Of a stretch of DNA of 64,000 nucleotides, positions 9,281 to 18,559 are shown in pieces. The notes below the pieces were generated by a model. The model worked only from the letters and a program-made list of their open reading frames with translations, was not told the origin of the DNA and searched no databases. The translations under genes and the position numbers were made by a program. Each line of letters opens with the position of its first letter. Position 1 is the first letter of the stretch. Source of the stretch: CBDDCX01 sp965226925 (lineage in GTDB: Bacteria; Gemmatimonadota; Gemmatimonadetes; Longimicrobiales; Gaopeijiaceae). Location of the stretch: NCBI GenBank assembly GCA_965226925.1, contig CBDDEN010000011.1:1-64000 (forward strand), given 5' to 3'.

Positions 9281-10038
9281 TGCAGCTGTTCTACAACGTG
9301 AGCGATCCGGGCATGGAGGATCTGCTCTACGAGGTGGAGTCAGTGCGCCGCTTTGCGGGTCTGCGCCTGAGCGGTTCTTTGCCGGACGAGACGACGATCC
9401 TGAACTTCCGTCACCTGCTGGAGACGCAGGGCTTGGGGATGGGGTTGTTCGAGGAGATCAATACGCATCTGGCGTCTCTCGGGCATCGGTTGAAGACGGG
9501 GACGATCGTGGATGCGAGCATCATTGACGCGCCGTCGTCGACGAAGAACCGCAGGGGAGAACGGGATCCGGAGATGCACCAGACGAAGAAGGGAAACCAG
9601 TGGTACTTCGGGATGAAGGCGCATATCGGGGTGGACGCCGAATCGGGTCTGGCGCACAGCTTGGCGACGACGGCCGCCAACGCGGCGGACGTGACGCAGG
9701 CGTGCGTGCTGCTGCATGGTGACGAGACGGAGGCATGGGGCGACGCGGGCTACCAGGGTGTGGACAAGCGCCCGGAGAACAGGGGTTGCGACGTCGCCTG
9801 GCAGGTGGCGATGAAGCCGGGCAAGCGTCGCCTGCTCGATCGGGACGGCGCCGAGGCGGCGGCCGAGAAGCGCAAGGCATCGGTGCGGGCGAAGGTGGAG
9901 CATCCGTTCTTGTATGTGAAGCGGCGCTTCGGGTACGGTAAGGTGCGCTACCGGGGACTGGCGAAGAACACGCAGCGCATCGCGTTGCTGCTCGGGTTCT
10001 CGAATCTGCTCATCGCTGGCCGCTACGCGACCGGATAA
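9268..10038 (+). pseudogene. IS5-family transposase, C-terminal piece
   Basis: From 9289 the frame matches the intact IS5 transposase (FYNVSDPGMEDLLYEVES onward) through the DDE region: DASIIDAPSS, HIGVDAESG, GDAGYQGVDKRPE and the late HPFLYVKRRFGYGKVRYRGL. The first seven codons belong to the IS256 end. This is the distal part of the gene broken at 7823/9281, and both parts remain in the same frame apart from the insertion. Confidence 0.92.
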
Positions 10039-10218
10039 CGCGCGGCCCATGGACCGCCCGAGGGCGGGAGCCGGACACATCGAAGCGACTTCCTGACGGT
10101 TCGGACCGTTTCTCCGGCGCGCCAGCCAGCACTTCATCGCTCCGATAGGTCTTCGAACCGGATCTTCGAACCGCAACCGATCGCGTTCCTCCCAAGATGG
10201 GGGTTGTTCAGACCCTCC

Positions 10219-11054
10219 TTAGGTAGCCGCAGCGGCTCTTCCATCGTGAGGCTCATGGACGCGGTGACGCCCAAGCCGCCCCCCGGAGCCCCTCTGCCGG
10301 ACTTGGTGGTGATGACCACCGCACCTGCCGCCGCACGCGAGCCGTAGAGAGCCGCAGCGTTGGGCCCCTTCAGCACACTGATGGCCTCGATGTTCGAAGC
10401 ATCAATGTCCGAGGCGGCGTTGCCGTAATCGATACCGCCGTACCCCTCGTTGTAGTCCAGACCACCGTTGCTCTGGGCAGTGTTGTCGATCGGCACGCCA
10501 TCGACGATGAAGAGGGGCTGGTTGTTACCCGAAATCGAACTCGCCCCGCGGATCACGATGCGGGCGGACCCACCCGTCGGGCCTGCATCCGTGATCTGAA
10601 CTCCCGCCACGTGCCCTTTGAGGGAATTGACGATATTCAGCTCGGGTACTTCCGAGATCTCACTCCCGGTCACGTCTTGAACCGAGTACCCCAGGGACCG
10701 CTTCTCACGCTTCACTCCGAGCGCGGTAACCGTAAGGCCCTCGATGCCGATGGCCTCCTGGAACATCTCGACGTCGACCCGTGCCGCGACGGGCATTTCC
10801 TGGGTCGAGTAACCGAGGTAGCTGATGACAAGAGCGTCAGCGTTTGCCGGGACACGCAGGGTGTAGAAGCCCTGGGCGTCGGTCACCGCCAAGATCTTGG
10901 TACCCTTGACGGCTACCTCTACGCCCGGGAACGGTTGGAGGGTCTCTTGCTGGGTAATGGTCCCCGTCACCGTGCGCATCTCTTGTGCGCCCAAAGTCAT
11001 GGGAACCAGGAGGACACCCAGCAGGAGTAGTCTTATCAAACGAAGACTATTCAT
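10219..11054 (-). pseudogene. SusC-like TonB-dependent receptor, N-terminal piece
   Basis: This encodes a signal peptide (LIRLLLLGVLLVPMTLGAQ), a carboxypeptidase-regulatory-like domain (VTGTITQ... to about residue 105) and the TonB plug domain with the SusC signatures GYSVQDVTGSEI, RIVIRGASSI, PLFIVDGVPI and GPNAAALYGSRAAAGAVVITTK. The open frame continues to 10134 only because it reads into IS5. The ATG at 11054 has GGGAG at a good distance. Joined to the other two pieces, the gene would encode about 1,050 residues, a normal SusC size. Confidence 0.9.
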
Positions 11055-11187
11055 GGGTCACTCCCTTGGAATGGAGGAATAGGGCTACTCCTGCCCCCCC
11101 TCGCGACCACCCACCCACTTCTCCTCGCCGCGCCCCACCATCCACATGACCCGTTCCGCCCGGCGGAGGGCAGAAATCCGGTAACAT

Positions 11188-11528
11188 CTCGTTTCCGCGG
11201 ACGGTTCGGAACCAGGGACCAGGTCAAGACCTTAAAAAACGTCGATCGTAGCTTACAACAATCTTAGGTATAAATGCCGAGCACCGCCATGGCGGCATCT
11301 CTATGCTGACCCCCGAACAGGTCCACTTCGGGCGCGCCGACAACGTTATCGCCCGCAGGGTGCTCAACACGGCATGGACCACCCATCCCGAACGCTTCGT
11401 CAGAGGCGTTCCCATCGGGGACCCAACCGCTCCCGGAGGCCGTCTGGATCAATCCTCCCACCACACCCCTCTCCACACAGGAAATTGCTCTTTAATTAAT
11501 CGTAGAGTGTCAGGCACTTGTCGTTCAG
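11188..11528 (+). pseudogene. Degraded IS3 3' end (OrfB C-terminus remnant)
   Basis: The stretch resembles the end of orfB at about 805-1128. It keeps exact blocks such as MLTPEQVHFGRADN and LNTAWTTHPERFVRGVP, and the TTTAATTAAT right-end sequence. Between the blocks it has short deletions and patches of unrelated bases, so no reading frame survives. It sits between the two copies of the susC 5' region. Confidence 0.7.
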
Positions 11529-11535
11529 GTTCCGC

Positions 11536-12740
11536 ATGGACCGCCCGAGGGCGGGAGCCGTTGACACTCGAAGCGACTTCCTGACGGTTCGGACCGTTTC
11601 TCCGGCGCGCCAGCCAGCACTTCATCCTCCGATAGGTCTTCGAACCGGATCTTCGAACCGCAACCGATCGCGTTCCTCCCAAGATGGGGGTTGTTCAGAC
11701 CCTCCTTAGGGCCGCAGCGGCTCTTCCATCGTGAGGCTCATGGACGCGGTGACGGCCCAAGCCGCCCCCCGAGCCCCTCTGCCGGACTTGGTGGCCATGA
11801 CCACCGCACCTGCCGCCGCACGCGAGCCGTAGAGAGCCGCAGCGTTGGGCCCCTTCAGCACACCCATGGCCTCGATGTGTCGAAGCATCAATGTCCGAGG
11901 CGGCGTTGCCGTAATCGATATCCGCCGTACCGCCGTTGTGGTCCGGACCACCGTTGCTCTGGGCAGTGTTGTCGATCGGCACGCCATCGACGATGAAGAG
12001 GGGCGGTTGTTACCCGACATCGAATCGCCCCGCGGATCACGATGCGGGCGGACCCACCCGTCGGGCCTGCATCCAGGATCTGAACTCCCTTCACGTGCCT
12101 TTTGAGGGAATTGACGAATTCAGCTCGGCTAGCTTCCGAGATCTCACTCCCGGTCACGCTTGAACCGAGTACCCCAGGGACCGCTTCGACGCTTCACGTC
12201 CGAATAACCGTAAGGCCCTCGATGCCGATGGCCTCCTGGAACATCTCGACGTCGACCCGTGCCGAGACGGGCATTTCCTGGGTCGAGTAACCGAGGTAGC
12301 TGATGACAAGAGCGTCAGCGTTTGCCGGGAACGCAGGGTGTAGAAGCCCTGGGCGTCGGTCACCGCCAAGATCTTGGTACCCTTGACGGCTACCTCTACG
12401 CCCCAGGGTCTCTTGCTGGGTAATGGTCCCCGTCACCGTGCGCATCTCTTGTGCGCCCAAAGTCATGGGAACCAGGAGGACACCCAGCAGGAGTAGTCTT
12501 ATCAAACAGACTATTCATGGGGATAATGGAGGAATAGGGCTACTCCTGCCCCCCCTCGCGACCACCCACCCACTTCTCCTCGCCGCGCCCCACCATCCAC
12601 AACCCGTTCCGCCCGGCGGAGGGCAGAAATCCGGAACATCTGTTCCGCCTATGAATTACCGTAATCAGGGGACCATGTCAAGATTAAAAAACGCCCATCG
12701 TAGCTTTACAACAATCTTAGATAAATTCGCTAAACCCCCC
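11536..12740. repeat. Degraded direct repeat of the IS5 right end plus susC 5' region
   Basis: The segment repeats 10045-11275. 11536-11705 is the IS5 right end, 11706-11709 is TTAG, and 11710-12518 is the susC 5' coding region on the minus strand with its ATG at 12518, followed by the upstream region. Differences from the first copy are mostly deletions of one to about fifteen bases, with little substitution, and the coding frame is broken several times. No functional gene remains. A true tandem duplication and an assembly artefact are both possible. Confidence 0.75.
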
Positions 12741-12855
12741 TCAGAACTAGGGTTGCAGCGACAGCACGCGGTAGCACGCCAACGATCCGCGTCAATACTC
12801 GTATGCGAGTTGACGGGGTCGGTCGGGGGGCGCTGGCTGAGCGACTTTCGCGCAC

Positions 12856-13081
12856 TCATAGGACCAACGCGGCGAACGTATAAATAGTCAACGCCCCAAC
12901 GGCGGCCGCTGCCGCGTATGGCAGTTGAGTCCTAACGTGAGCGCGGTGACCGATGCCGCCGGCGAGAGACGCCACGATGGTCGTATCCGAGATCGGTGAG
13001 CAGTGATCGCCGAAGATCCCTCCCCCCATGACGGCCCCGAGAACGAGCCCGAAGTCGAGTCCGGTGGCAAACTGCGTGAGC
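12856..13081 (-). pseudogene. NhaC-type Na+/H+ antiporter, C-terminal remnant
   Basis: Reading the minus strand from 13081 gives a peptide with the NhaC family signature GDHCSPISDTTIVAS followed by HVRTQLPYA. These are the conserved end of Na+/H+ antiporters of the NhaC family. The frame ends at a TGA (12858-12856). Everything upstream of this signature, about 80 percent of a normal antiporter, is missing, because the fragment begins right after the stop codon of the SHMT-like gene in another frame. It is a dead remnant. Confidence 0.7.
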
Positions 13082-14416
13082 CTAGGTGTCGGCTCGGTCG
13101 AAGCTGTAGTGAAGGACCGGAAAGGACCTCAGAAGCTCTCTGATCTCGGCTCGAACCCGCTCCGGCGGAACCCCGTCGTGGGCCTTCCTGAACAGACCGG
13201 GCACCTGCTGCATGTCGGCCTCCTTCATCCCCTGGCGCGTAATCTCGTGCGTGGCGATGCGCGACGCCGTGCGAAAGCCCCGATTCTCGTCGCCCAACAC
13301 ATGCGTCAGGGTCAACAAGAGGTTGCTCTCGAGTAGCCGGTGTTCGAACCCCGGCGGGTCCGAATCGCGAAGATCCAGCATCAGCTGGTGGGTGCGAGTG
13401 TAGCCCTCGTCCGAGCCGTAGAGGGCAAATCCCTGGCCGTTCAACGCCGCTCCCAACGCTTGGGCATTTGCGATCATCTGACTGCGGTAGTCGGCCCCGA
13501 ACTCACGCATTTCCAGGAAGGCGACGGCGGCGGCCGCGTATTTGTTCATGTCCCGAGTCTGTACAAACGTAGGGTACTGGAGCGCCATCATACGTTCGGC
13601 CAACTCCGCTTCGTTGGTGAGGATCATCCCTCCGACCGGGCCGCACATGTTCTTATGCGTGCTCACGGTCACGACGTGAGCCCCTTCACGAAGCGGATCC
13701 TGGAATTGCCTGGTCGCGACCAGGAGGCCCAGGTGAGCCGCATCATAGAGGACCAGCGCCCCGATCGAGTCGGCGATTTCCCGAATCGCCGCCAGCGGAT
13801 ACGGAAAGAGCACATTACTCGCGCCCACGACGATGAGCCGCGGACGTCGTGCCAGGGCCACGTCTCTCAGCGCGTCTACGTCGATTCTGAAACTGTCCGA
13901 CTGCGGAAGGGGGTCCACCCTGAGGCGAGCCAACTGTGGTGGCCCTTCGAGGTTATAGCTGTCGTTTCCACCGTGATCGGAGTCGTGGGCGAGGATGCCG
14001 TCGCCCTGCTGGAGGAGTGCGAAGTAGACCGTCGCGTTGGCCATGGACGTACTCACCGGCCTCCACTCCACGTAGTCCACCTCGAAGAGCTCCTTGGCCG
14101 TAGCGATCAGGATCCCTTCGATCTCGTCGATGAAGTCGTTCTGTCGACCATGCGGGTAGTACTTGTCTCCGGGATACCCCTCGGTGACGCGAGTCGCCAG
14201 ATCCGAGTCGAGAAGGCGGCGGGCACTCCTGGATATGACCGTCTCGGCCGGGTTGAGGTTCAGACACTCGGTAGCACGCCACTCGTCGTGTCGGTCCGTC
14301 AGAGACGTGACCCTGACCGCGAGAGCCGAAGGCGACAACGCCGACGCCTTCGCCGCGACGGCCTCCAGATATGCCTCCGCCTGCCTGCTGATGACGCGGG
14401 ACTTGGCCTCGAGCAT
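13082..14416 (-). CDS. Serine hydroxymethyltransferase-like PLP enzyme
   Basis: The 444-residue protein has the fold-type I architecture of SHMT. Visible motifs are LNLNPAETVIS near the N-terminus, TEGYPGDKYYPHG (the SHMT EGYPG motif), DAAHLGLLVA with the Asp that contacts the PLP ring, and VSTHKNMCGPVGG with the Schiff-base lysine. Canonical SHMT interconverts serine and glycine with tetrahydrofolate. This sequence departs from glyA in several motifs (STHKNM instead of TTHKTL, for example), so a related aldolase or transferase role is possible. Its stop immediately abuts the NhaC remnant, which suggests a deletion joined the two. No partner genes give more context. Confidence 0.75.
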   Translation of the reverse strand: MLEAKSRVISRQAEAYLEAVAAKASALSPSALAVRVTSLTDRHDEWRATECLNLNPAETVISRSARRLLDSDLATRVTEGYPGDKYYPHGRQNDFIDEIEGILIATAKELFEVDYVEWRPVSTSMANATVYFALLQQGDGILAHDSDHGGNDSYNLEGPPQLARLRVDPLPQSDSFRIDVDALRDVALARRPRLIVVGASNVLFPYPLAAIREIADSIGALVLYDAAHLGLLVATRQFQDPLREGAHVVTVSTHKNMCGPVGGMILTNEAELAERMMALQYPTFVQTRDMNKYAAAAVAFLEMREFGADYRSQMIANAQALGAALNGQGFALYGSDEGYTRTHQLMLDLRDSDPPGFEHRLLESNLLLTLTHVLGDENRGFRTASRIATHEITRQGMKEADMQQVPGLFRKAHDGVPPERVRAEIRELLRSFPVLHYSFDRADT

Positions 14417-14607
14417 GGCAACTACCCCCTGGCAATCGGGATTGTGAAGCGACGTCGGCTTCGCGGATGGCCAAGAGACTTGAACGCCACAGTCGGTGCA
14501 AGGTCTCGGGGAGCGGATTCTGCAACCCCCTCGCCTTCAAGTGCATAAGAACGTGATCGGGACACCGGTCGGGCGTATATTGGTTGGAGACTTTCAAGGA
14601 GCGGTCG

Positions 14608-15399
14608 ATGCCAGAGACGTCTTCACACTATCTCGTATCCCAGACCCCGAGGGGTCGATTCCGACGACCTTCGGTCCGTCGGTTCTTGCTCCTTTTCGCC
14701 GGCTCCCTCCTCGCCACCGGATGCGAGGTGCCGCAGTTCCGAGGCCCACAGGTCCAGGCTCCTCCAAGCGGGTTCATCAAGAAGGCCGACGTGTTACAAA
14801 GTGGATCTCGGATGTTCCCGGATCGGCCGACCATCCACTTCGACGCGTGGATCGAGACCGAGTGGGGCGAGTTCACCGGGATCTACATCAACGGCCACGA
14901 GGGATCGACGACCTTGGAAGAGGTCGTGGCGGCCCGGGAGTGGTCCATGGACAACCCGACCGATCACCCCATGGACTACGGCAACATCGAGACCGTGCAC
15001 ATCGACGGACGGACGGGTTGGGCGTGGATGGAAATGTGGCGGGAGAACGGTCTGCACGAAGTCCGGTACCACGTCGCGATACCGTACGACACGGTAACGT
15101 ATGCTATCGATTTCTTTACGGGTGATCCCAGATTCAAGGCCCGGCCCGACAGCATCCGTGCGATTGTCGCGACCTTCGCGGTAGGCCGGGTCGAATGGAA
15201 CTGGACGCTCCTCACGATCTCGACCGTGCTTGGCGCGCTGCTGCTGAGGTCCGGATGGTCGAAGCTGACGCGTCGTCCCTACGAGCACCTGCGGGACATG
15301 CAACTGGTCGAGCTTCCCGTGAAGGATGGGGAAGACGCTCCGGCGGAAGGGCAGATCCAGCCTCCCCCGGACCTCCCCGAGATCGACGGAGCCCTCTAA
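14608..15399 (+). CDS. Lipoprotein with C-terminal membrane segment, unknown function
   Basis: The ATG at 14608 is chosen over the TTG at 14584 because AGGAG sits six bases upstream. The 263-residue product has an Arg-rich start, then a lipoprotein signal (FLLLFAGSLLATGC). A soluble domain rich in acidic and aromatic residues follows, and a second hydrophobic segment lies near residue 200 (WTLLTISTVLGALLL). The tail is Pro/Glu-rich. No family was recognised. It is probably an envelope protein anchored at both ends of the soluble domain. A new plus-strand gene starts 109 bases downstream and may be cotranscribed. Confidence 0.6.
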   Translation: MPETSSHYLVSQTPRGRFRRPSVRRFLLLFAGSLLATGCEVPQFRGPQVQAPPSGFIKKADVLQSGSRMFPDRPTIHFDAWIETEWGEFTGIYINGHEGSTTLEEVVAAREWSMDNPTDHPMDYGNIETVHIDGRTGWAWMEMWRENGLHEVRYHVAIPYDTVTYAIDFFTGDPRFKARPDSIRAIVATFAVGRVEWNWTLLTISTVLGALLLRSGWSKLTRRPYEHLRDMQLVELPVKDGEDAPAEGQIQPPPDLPEIDGAL

Positions 15400-15508
15400 G
15401 GTCGAGTTTGGAGCGGACTGCGAAAGCGTAGAGGTCTATTCAAACGTGAATCGGCTTACTATAGTGGAACGTAACGCTGCACTTCGAGCATTCCGGCAGG
15501 ACATCGTC

Positions 15509-16228
15509 ATGTTGCGTCTGTGTTGTATCAGCCTGTTGTCGGTTTCAGTTCTCGCGGTAAGCCTCTCCGTCGGTGACCTCTCCGCCCAAGCACCGCGGTC
15601 GATGCAGTCGGCGTTGGCAGGAGACGCCCTGCCCCCTTCCCCGCCCGACTTGGTGTCGACCAGCGGACCCTCCTGGCAGTCACGGTTTTGGAACGCTCTC
15701 GGCGGAGCGGCGCTGGGCGCCGGTGTCGGTTACTTCGCGTCGCAGCTCGCCAGCGGCGACTGGGAAGAAGGGGACATCGACCGGAATCGCCAGGACTGGG
15801 CGGTGGCAGGTGGGTCGATCGGCCTGGCCGCCGGCTTCTCGTTCCCGTTCTTCGGGCACGGCGGATCAATGAGGCCTAGGCTTCGGTCGAGTTCGAGGTC
15901 CCTCATCACTACCGAAGAGGTCCGTGAGGCCGCGGCCAACACCGCATACGAAGTGGTGAGACTCCTACGCCCGCACTGGCTCAACAGTCGGACGCCCGCC
16001 TTGATCGCAGATGTCAGGTGCAGTGCGAACAACCCGGTCTGCGAGCCGATTTCGGTGGACAAGATGAAGGTGTACCTCGATGGCCATCGTCTCGGAGGTG
16101 GGTCGACACTCATGGAGATCAATGCCCGGAACATCGAGTCGATCCGGTTCTTCAATCCCGCACAGGCCGTGGCACGCTGGGGCGCAGGCAATGGCCAGGG
16201 CGCCATCTTGGTCAACACCATTGGCTGA
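15509..16228 (+). CDS. Secreted protein with TonB-plug-like C-terminal domain
   Basis: The ATG at 15509 follows CAGGA and gives a clean signal peptide (LLSVSVLAVSLSVGDLSAQ). A glycine-rich hydrophobic stretch (ALGGAALGAGVGYFAS) could be a membrane hairpin. The C-terminal part, from about residue 165, has a disulphide-prone CSANNPVC and then the pattern KVYLDGHRL, NIESIRFFNP and GAILVNTIG, which resembles the end of a TonB plug domain. Related modules lie at 3225-3671 and 27911-28783. The role is unknown. The terminator at 16257 follows it. Confidence 0.6.
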   Translation: MLRLCCISLLSVSVLAVSLSVGDLSAQAPRSMQSALAGDALPPSPPDLVSTSGPSWQSRFWNALGGAALGAGVGYFASQLASGDWEEGDIDRNRQDWAVAGGSIGLAAGFSFPFFGHGGSMRPRLRSSSRSLITTEEVREAAANTAYEVVRLLRPHWLNSRTPALIADVRCSANNPVCEPISVDKMKVYLDGHRLGGGSTLMEINARNIESIRFFNPAQAVARWGAGNGQGAILVNTIG

Positions 16229-16256
16229 CTCGACCGAAAGCGCACAGGGCTGATGA

Positions 16257-16290
16257 AGAGGGCGCCCGGCCACGTGGCCGGGCGCTCTTT
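16257..16290. terminator. Intrinsic terminator between convergent genes
   Basis: A GC-rich perfect palindrome (GCGCCCGGCCAC and its complement) flanked by AGAG/CTCT is followed by TTTCATT on the plus strand. It ends the plus-strand transcript of the secreted protein and lies just beyond the 3' end of the minus-strand lipoprotein gene. Confidence 0.8.
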
Positions 16291-16313
16291 CATTACACCA
16301 GCGATCTTAGGAC

Positions 16314-16880
16314 CTACAGAGGCCCACCTCCCCCACCGGTCTCACCCTTTACCTGGACGTTGCCGCTCTGCCAGTCGAAGGGCGTACCTACGTCGAACTG
16401 GTTGTTGCAGGTACCCGGGTCACCGGTAAAGAAAAAGAAGCTCATCTGATCCGGGCCGGAGGCCTTCTTGCCTTCGCCGTTGTCCACGACGGACCACACG
16501 AAGTGGGTCCCTTCCGCGACGATCGTCTCATCGTGCGTGTGAGTCACCGTCCCGCCCACCCATGCCTGGTTACCGGCCACCGAGAGGCAAGAAATTTCCA
16601 TGTGGAGCTTCACGCTCGGTATCGTCCACTTCATGGACGCTTGCCCCTTCGCATTTCCGTTGGCGTCAACGGATGCGCTGAAGCCGTACGTTTCCGGGGA
16701 AGCTCCCGGGAAGAGGTTGCTGATGTCGAGCTTGCCGCCAGCAGACACGTGCGCGACGGGCGCCTTGGACGATCGCGCGAACTGAGGATCGACATCGGGT
16801 GCCATCGGATCGATGCCGGGATCGCACGCCACGAATACGGCGGCAAGAAGTAGACCGCCGACCGCTTTGGTTACTCGCAA
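16314..16880 (-). CDS. Small lipoprotein, unknown function
   Basis: The TTG at 16880 is chosen because GGAGG lies six bases upstream and because it puts a lipoprotein signal (LLLAAVFVAC) at the N-terminus. Longer frames to 16994 have no signal. The mature part is about 170 residues, beta-rich, with two Cys (SCLSV and GTCNNQ) and a Gly-rich C-terminus. There is a THTHDET histidine cluster in the middle. No family was recognised. It is probably monocistronic, being close to the terminator on its 3' side and about 190 bases from the next gene on its 5' side. Confidence 0.65.
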   Translation of the reverse strand: MRVTKAVGGLLLAAVFVACDPGIDPMAPDVDPQFARSSKAPVAHVSAGGKLDISNLFPGASPETYGFSASVDANGNAKGQASMKWTIPSVKLHMEISCLSVAGNQAWVGGTVTHTHDETIVAEGTHFVWSVVDNGEGKKASGPDQMSFFFFTGDPGTCNNQFDVGTPFDWQSGNVQVKGETGGGGGPL

Positions 16881-17070
16881 GTTGAACCTCCAAGAAGGGG
16901 GAGAGAACTTCAGGTGCGGGGCTACCAATACTCCGAGCGCCTCACGGGCGCAAGGCGCCCGGGCCACCCTTGCGGCCTGGCATCGGGAGGACATCTACAG
17001 CCCTCGCTTCGCGGATGTCCCAGTGGAGATCACGACGCTTGCAAGCGTGGATCGGTTCAAGAACTGCCCG

Positions 17071-17490
17071 CTATAGGGATTCGGATGAACCCGGCGTGGG
17101 GACCTCTCCCATCACCTCCTGGTTGGCCGAGAGTCGGTGACGCCATACGACCAGGGCGTAGGCCCCGACGTTGAAGGCGACCAATGCACCGCCCAGAATC
17201 ATCTGAGTTTTGTGGGTCAGTCCCGAAGGATAGATGACGGGCCCCAGGTAATGGTCGATGAAGCCTCCGGCGTACCCGGCCTCACCACCCGAACGCCGGA
17301 GTCGGCTCTCGAGGGGGGTGAGCGGACAGATCCCCTGGCTGAGCTCGATCCACGTCCCCCACAAGACACACGGGACGTGAATCCAGGCGAGTCGGGGTCT
17401 CCAGAATACCAGGCACACCCCCATCGTCACGAAGAGGATGAACCCGAAATGGAGGAGGAGGACGAAATCGGCCAGGACCAGGGAGATCAT
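17071..17490 (-). CDS. DUF2784 family membrane protein
   Basis: The 139-residue protein has about four membrane segments. It carries the DUF2784 signatures HFGFILFVTMG, PRLAWIHVPCVLWGTWIE, ICPLTPLESRLR and GGFIDHYLGPVIYP. The function of DUF2784 is unknown. The start codon follows the racemase stop directly (TAG then ATG), and the ribosome site GGAGGGG lies inside the end of the racemase gene, so the two are translationally coupled. Confidence 0.85.
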   Translation of the reverse strand: MISLVLADFVLLLHFGFILFVTMGVCLVFWRPRLAWIHVPCVLWGTWIELSQGICPLTPLESRLRRSGGEAGYAGGFIDHYLGPVIYPSGLTHKTQMILGGALVAFNVGAYALVVWRHRLSANQEVMGEVPTPGSSESL

Positions 17491-18558
17491 CTACCCCTCC
17501 GGAGCACTCCAGATGTCCCCTACCGTGAACCCGGTGGGGAACGGGTCCTCCGGATCCAGGACGTACTGTGCGAAGCCGGTGATCCACGCCGTTCCGGTGA
17601 GGGTTGGGACCACGGCGCGATATTCGCCAACGGTCGTCTCTGATATCAGCCGGCCGGTGAAGATCGTGCCCAGAATACCCTCGTGCCGGAAGTCCTGGTG
17701 GAGTGGCAACTGACCCTTCGCGTGTAGCACGGCCATCTTGGCACAGGTGCCCGTGCCGCAGGGCGAGCGATCCAGGACACCTTTCCATGTCGACGGGCGA
17801 TTCCAGTCGAGACGTCCCGTGGAAACGATGACCGTGTTCCGTCGGTCGGCTTCGGGTCCGACGGGTGGGGCCGACAGTTGGGCGATCGTCACCCCGCGGA
17901 TTTTGGGATTGTCCGGGTGAACGCAGTCGAGCTGCTCCTGGGTCGCGGCCTTGATCATCTCCCCGACCCTCACGGCGTCTCCGGCCTCGTCAGGGGTCAA
18001 AGCGAGTCCCAACGGATCCGCGTCGGCGATGACGTAGAACATGCCGCCGTAGGCCACGTCCACGGTTACCGTACCCAGTTCGGGCACCTCCACCGGCGCA
18101 TCGATATGCACGGCGAACGCGGGCACGTTCTCGAACGTGACGGCGCGAACCTTGCCGTCGTGCACCTCGGCGCGGACGGCGATCAGTCCCGCCGGCGCCT
18201 CGAGCACGAGCGATGTGACCGGCTCATCGACCGGGACCATACCGGTCTCGATGAGCACCGTCGTGACGGCGATCGTGTTCGTGCCCGACATGCCCGGATA
18301 CTCCACCTGCTCCATGATCACGTAGCCGGCGTCGGCCTCTGGCCGAGTCGGCGGCAGGATCAAGTTGCAGTTGGCGGCCGGATACCCCCTCGGCTCACGC
18401 AACATGCGGAGCCGCAAGTCGTCTGCCTCGTCCCGGAGGTACGACATCTTGTCGAACATGGTCGCCCCGGGAACGTCGAGGACGCCCCCGACGATCACCC
18501 GGCCCGGCTCACCGCAGGCGTGTGTGTCGACGGCGTGGACCACGTTGGTGACGCGCAT
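17491..18558 (-). CDS. Proline racemase-family enzyme, Ser/Cys type (hydroxyproline epimerase or dehydratase)
   Basis: The 355-residue protein matches the proline racemase superfamily from VDTHACGEPGRV at the start to the C-terminal DRSPCGTGTCAKMA. Family members use two residues, one on each face of the substrate alpha carbon. The second is the expected Cys in SPCGTGT, but the first site reads MSGTNTI, with Ser where proline racemase has Cys (MCGH). Ser/Cys members are known to act on hydroxyprolines as 4-epimerases or 3-dehydratases, so plain proline racemase activity is less likely. It is coupled to DUF2784 downstream and follows the DUF5916-type gene. Confidence 0.85.
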   Translation of the reverse strand: MRVTNVVHAVDTHACGEPGRVIVGGVLDVPGATMFDKMSYLRDEADDLRLRMLREPRGYPAANCNLILPPTRPEADAGYVIMEQVEYPGMSGTNTIAVTTVLIETGMVPVDEPVTSLVLEAPAGLIAVRAEVHDGKVRAVTFENVPAFAVHIDAPVEVPELGTVTVDVAYGGMFYVIADADPLGLALTPDEAGDAVRVGEMIKAATQEQLDCVHPDNPKIRGVTIAQLSAPPVGPEADRRNTVIVSTGRLDWNRPSTWKGVLDRSPCGTGTCAKMAVLHAKGQLPLHQDFRHEGILGTIFTGRLISETTVGEYRAVVPTLTGTAWITGFAQYVLDPEDPFPTGFTVGDIWSAPEG

Positions 18559-18559
18559 C

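Larger units (their letters stand above)
7555..10218 (+). mobile_element. IS5-family element carrying a nested IS256 element, inserted in susC
   Basis: The ends are imperfect inverted repeats, GGAAACTCTGAACAA and GGAGGGTCTGAACAA, flanked by TTAG at 7551-7554 and 10219-10222. A 4-bp YTAR-type duplication is typical of IS5. The total length is 2,664 bp. Subtracting the nested IS256 element (1,457 bp) and its 8-bp duplication leaves 1,199 bp, exactly the length of the intact copy at 34831-36029. Confidence 0.95.

Noticed and set aside
13340..14548. A 402-codon plus-strand frame
   Set aside because: It is the shadow of the SHMT-like gene, whose PLP motifs are clear.
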